A DNA stretch of 13,086 nucleotides, from NCBI GenBank assembly GCA_026770575.1, contig MU657405.1:45027-58112 (forward strand), read 5' to 3'. The number at the start of each line of letters is the position of its first letter. Within the stretch, counting starts at the first letter, position 1. Shown piece after piece: positions 1-13,086 of the stretch. The notes under the pieces are model-generated. The model was not told the origin of the DNA. It ran no database searches and saw nothing but the letters and a program-made list of their open reading frames with translations. Source of the DNA: Pelagophyceae sp. CCMP2097. Taxonomy: Eukaryota; Sar; Pelagophyceae. The translations under genes were made by a program, and so were the position numbers.

Positions 1-1142
1 AAGGGCCTCGAGCCGAACTACGTCTACAACTTCCCGCGCGACCCGCTCGAGTGCCTCTACTCGCTCGAGCACGCGTTCGCCGAGGCGACGGACATGGTGC
101 GTTCTTTGGACCCGGCCTGTCGTTACCTGTCTTCTTCTTCGACGTCGTGTGCGTCTCTGATCATCCATGATTCTTGTGTTGTGTGCAGGACCGCTTCTTC
201 GGCGTCCAATGCGTCGAGGGGCGCTTCGTGGCGCGACTGACCATCCCGGGCACGAGCAAGAGCGGCGGCGCATTCAACCTCGGCACGTGCGAGACGGAAG
301 TCGAGGCACGCGCGCGGCGTCTCGGAAACTCTTCTATTGTCGTCGTGTCGAGTCACGAGGTTCGAGAGTCGACATTTTCAAGCACGCCTTACAACGTTCA
401 CTCGACGCTCGATCCTCGCCGACGCAGGCCGCCGCGATGTACAACTGCGCGACGATGCTCGTCGGCAAGGCCACGAAGACGAAGCGCTTCTTCAACATTT
501 GCCCGTCGCTGGCCGCGTTCAAGTTCCACGGCGCCGGCAAGCGGTGAGACCACTGCTGCTCGAATGACGCTCAAACGTCTGATTTTCCTTTCGTAGCGCG
601 GTCATGATCAAAGTCGTCAAAGCCTTTGACAAGATGAACCAGAAGCGCGCCGCGGCCAAGAAGCCGCTGCCGCCGCTCTACGTCTCCGGTCCGCACCCGG
701 CGTCCTGCAAAACCTTTTCGTGGATAGCCGGAGTTTTCGATTCGTTTGAGATCAATCTCGATAGGCGTCGAGGCGCTCCGTGCCCGGCAGCGTCGTCAAA
801 CGAGTCTCTTCGAGATTCGACGCATTACGGGGACTCGGAAAAGTCAAATCATGCCTGACGACGTCTGTAGGCAAGTCGCTCAAGGACTCGCTGCCCGAGA
901 AGCGCTTCGACGACGAGTTCTTCGTCGCCGTCGACTACCTGCGCCAGCAGAGCGGCCGGAAGAAGCCGTGGTCGCGCTACGGGAAGCACATGAAGATCGA
1001 GCGGTCGGCGCCGCTTCCCGAGGCCGCGGCCGGCGCCGACGAGCTGGTGCCTGACCCGATGCTGCTCGGCGAGCTGCGCGCGATTCGGCGCTGGAACCGC
1101 TGGCTCGCCGCGCGCGGGCACGCTGCAGCGCCTTTCGCATGA
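1..1142 (+). CDS. AP2/ERF-like domain protein, 3' part (five exons, 5' end outside window)
   Basis: Probable nuclear DNA-binding protein. Proposed exons are 1-96, 189-305, 428-543, 597-688 and 871-1142 (TGA at 1140-1142), giving 230 residues without the N-terminus. Visible residues about 34-90 resemble an AP2 domain: FFGV, then GRFVARLTIPG, a LGT turn, TEVEAAMYN and a following helix. This order matches the AP2 pattern of YRGV, W/F-x-A-x-I, LGTF, T-x-E-x-A-A-x-A-Y. A basic stretch follows (KATKTKRFF, later FDKMNQKRAAAKK). The C-terminal exon has GRKKPWSRYGKHMK and no domain I recognise. Donors are GTGCGT, GTGAGA and GTCCGC. The second intron (306-427) works best as a GC-AG intron after GTC GAG; a GT donor at 300 would remove residues from the AP2 helix. 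Junction phases agree at every joint. Target genes and regulation cannot be read from the sequence. It is convergent with the selenoprotein gene. The AP2 call is a motif-level match, made without a search. Confidence 0.62.
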
Positions 1143-1589
1143 ATCTTTCGACGGAGGGGTTGGTCGAGTCGAGCTGAGATCGTCGTCTCTTCATGGAATG
1201 CGCCTGCCTGAAGTCGACCCCACAGGCTCGTCAAGCCGGACGCGGCCGCGCGCGACGACGTACATCTAATCGCGGCGTCTTTACGGGAACCTTGTAGAGA
1301 CGCATCAAAGTGTCGGAATGTCGGACCGTTAAACGATGTAGGGCCAGTGGATCTGGTGGTACCGCACCCAGGCCTGAAGGAGGACCAGTCCAAGACACCG
1401 CACATTCCGGGCACCCTTGATCCGCTTCCCGGCGCCGGCGCCCCGGTCGTCGCTCGTAATTCTGTGCGCCGTCGGCGAATGGGCTCGTTCGCTGTGGCCG
1501 CGAGGGCCGGAGGGCAATGGGGGGTTGCTCAAACAGCTTTTTTGGTTACTGCGGCGGGCTGCAAAGGCAGCGGTGTTTTTTGCGGGCGT
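1143..1589. other. Convergent intergenic / 3' UTR region
   Basis: Gap between the stop of the plus-strand AP2-like gene and the SECIS-like hairpin of the minus-strand gene. It probably holds both 3' UTRs. I see no AATAAA or TGTAA polyadenylation signal in the sense orientation of either gene. A minus-strand reading frame ending with TAA at 1329 looks protein-like over its last 35 or so codons and is reported separately as a finding. Confidence 0.5.
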
Positions 1590-1631
1590 GTCAAGCGCGC
1601 GAGGGATCAAAGGGTCCTCGCGCGCCGTCAT
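1590..1631 (-). promoter_or_regulatory. SECIS element (selenocysteine insertion sequence) in the 3' UTR
   Basis: Read on the minus strand, this is ATGAC, an 11-nt arm GGCGCGCGAGG, an 11-nt loop, the arm CCTCGCGCGCT and then TGAC. The arms pair over 11 bp (10 Watson-Crick plus one G-U next to the core). The bases flanking the helix are TGAC and TGAC, which form the tandem G.A (kink-turn) quartet bound by SBP2 in eukaryotic SECIS RNAs. The loop begins ACCC, so the usual apical AA appears to be replaced by CC, a variant known in some selenoprotein mRNAs. Helix I below the core pairs only weakly. It begins about 140 nt after the UGA codon, a normal working distance. Confidence 0.82.
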
Positions 1632-1731
1632 GGTGCTCTGCGTGGTGTGGGGCTGGCGAGGCGGCCTCGGGCCCGCGGCCGGTTTTCACCGGACGCGAGA
1701 TTTCGAGGGCGCCTCAGACTGCGCTCCAAAG

Positions 1732-1753
1732 GCCCGCTAGTTTCCTAGCGGGC
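1732..1753 (-). promoter_or_regulatory. GAAA-tetraloop hairpin in the 3' UTR just after the Sec codon
   Basis: On the sense strand GCCCGCTAG, then GAAA, then CTAGCGGGC form a perfect 9-bp stem capped by a GNRA tetraloop. It starts 21 nt after the UGA and 15 nt after the final TAA, upstream of the SECIS. It could stabilise the mRNA end or affect UGA decoding in the manner of a selenocysteine redefinition element. The function is inference; the stem itself is read directly. Confidence 0.6.
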
Positions 1754-1768
1754 GTTTGAGCGCGGGCC

Positions 1769-12806
<11,038 letters not shown>

Positions 12807-12899
12807 GGCTCTAGGAGACGCCACCCTGGCGACGTGAGACCGGGAGGGCGCGGGACGAGGGTGAGAGGGCAAATTGCGCGACACGTGGAACGTTCCGCA
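12807..12899. promoter_or_regulatory. Compact divergent promoter region
   Basis: The 93 bp between the selenoprotein start codon (12806, minus) and the candidate plus-strand start codon (12900). It contains CACGTG at 12882-12887, an E-box/G-box palindrome. It also contains the 10-bp perfect palindrome GGAACGTTCC at 12887-12896, which fits the nGAAnnTTCn heat-shock-element dyad. No TATA box is visible. The promoter role is inferred from position and the two palindromes. Confidence 0.45.
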
Positions 12900-13086
12900 A
12901 TGTATTTCCTTGTTTCGGCGACGAAGCGGGGTTTCCACCGACTCCGCGAAGCGAGTCAAGCCGCTTTGGCGGCCGCTGCGGTCGAGGGCCGCGTGCGGAA
13001 GATCGTGGACCCCAAGGGGCCCCAGACATACTCTTTGGCGGACACAGTCCATCGCACGACCTTTGATAAGATACCCGTCGGCCAGG
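12900..13086 (+). CDS. Hypothetical protein, N-terminal part (runs off the window)
   Basis: The frame from the ATG at 12900 stays open for 62 codons to the window edge. The first 30 or so residues (MYFLVSATKRGFHRLREASQ, then Ala-rich) are basic, hydroxylated and low in acid, as in a mitochondrial or plastid targeting peptide. The next stretch (VRKIVDPKGPQ, then YSLADTVHRTTFDKIPVGQ) looks like ordinary globular protein. I do not recognise a family. It would be head to head with the selenoprotein gene. The opposite strand is also open here and could be an N-terminal extension of the selenoprotein, so this call is tentative. Confidence 0.38.
   Translation, partial: MYFLVSATKRGFHRLREASQAALAAAAVEGRVRKIVDPKGPQTYSLADTVHRTTFDKIPVGQ

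Overview
The window reads as nuclear DNA of a GC-rich, intron-dense unicellular eukaryote, most likely a microalga. The evidence is GT-AG introns of 48 bp to 2.5 kb, strong G/C bias at third codon positions, an AP2-like domain, and a selenocysteine gene. I favour a stramenopile (pelagophyte-like) or haptophyte alga, but that is inference. Nothing here looks prokaryotic.

The centrepiece is one minus-strand gene occupying about 11 kb (12806 down to 1769). Joining 21 exons that I traced by reading frame, splice sites and family conservation gives 613 codons plus a stop. The product is an N-terminal glutaredoxin-like domain fused to a complete high-Mr thioredoxin reductase, the architecture of animal thioredoxin-glutathione reductases. 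The reductase part has the FAD GxGxxG, the CVNVGC redox centre, the GGGYIA NADPH fold, the GD motif and the catalytic HP. The last codons are Gly-Cys-UGA-Gly-stop, so the in-frame UGA is selenocysteine. A hairpin with all the core features of a SECIS element lies about 140 nt downstream in the 3' UTR. A separate 9-bp hairpin with a GAAA tetraloop sits between the UGA and the SECIS.

Layout: 1-1142 (+) is the 3' part of a five-exon gene with an AP2/ERF-like DNA-binding domain. 1143-1589 is the tail-to-tail gap. 1590-1753 carries the SECIS and tetraloop hairpin. 1769-12806 (-) is the selenoprotein gene. Five of its introns exceed 1 kb and are packed with two short GC-rich repeat families. Both share the hexamer GGGACC, but in opposite orientation. 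12807-12899 looks like a compact divergent promoter with a CACGTG box and a heat-shock-element-like palindrome. 12900-13086 (+) is the likely start of a head-to-head neighbour running off the window.

The long ORFs in the repeat introns are by-products of repeat periodicity and are not annotated as genes.
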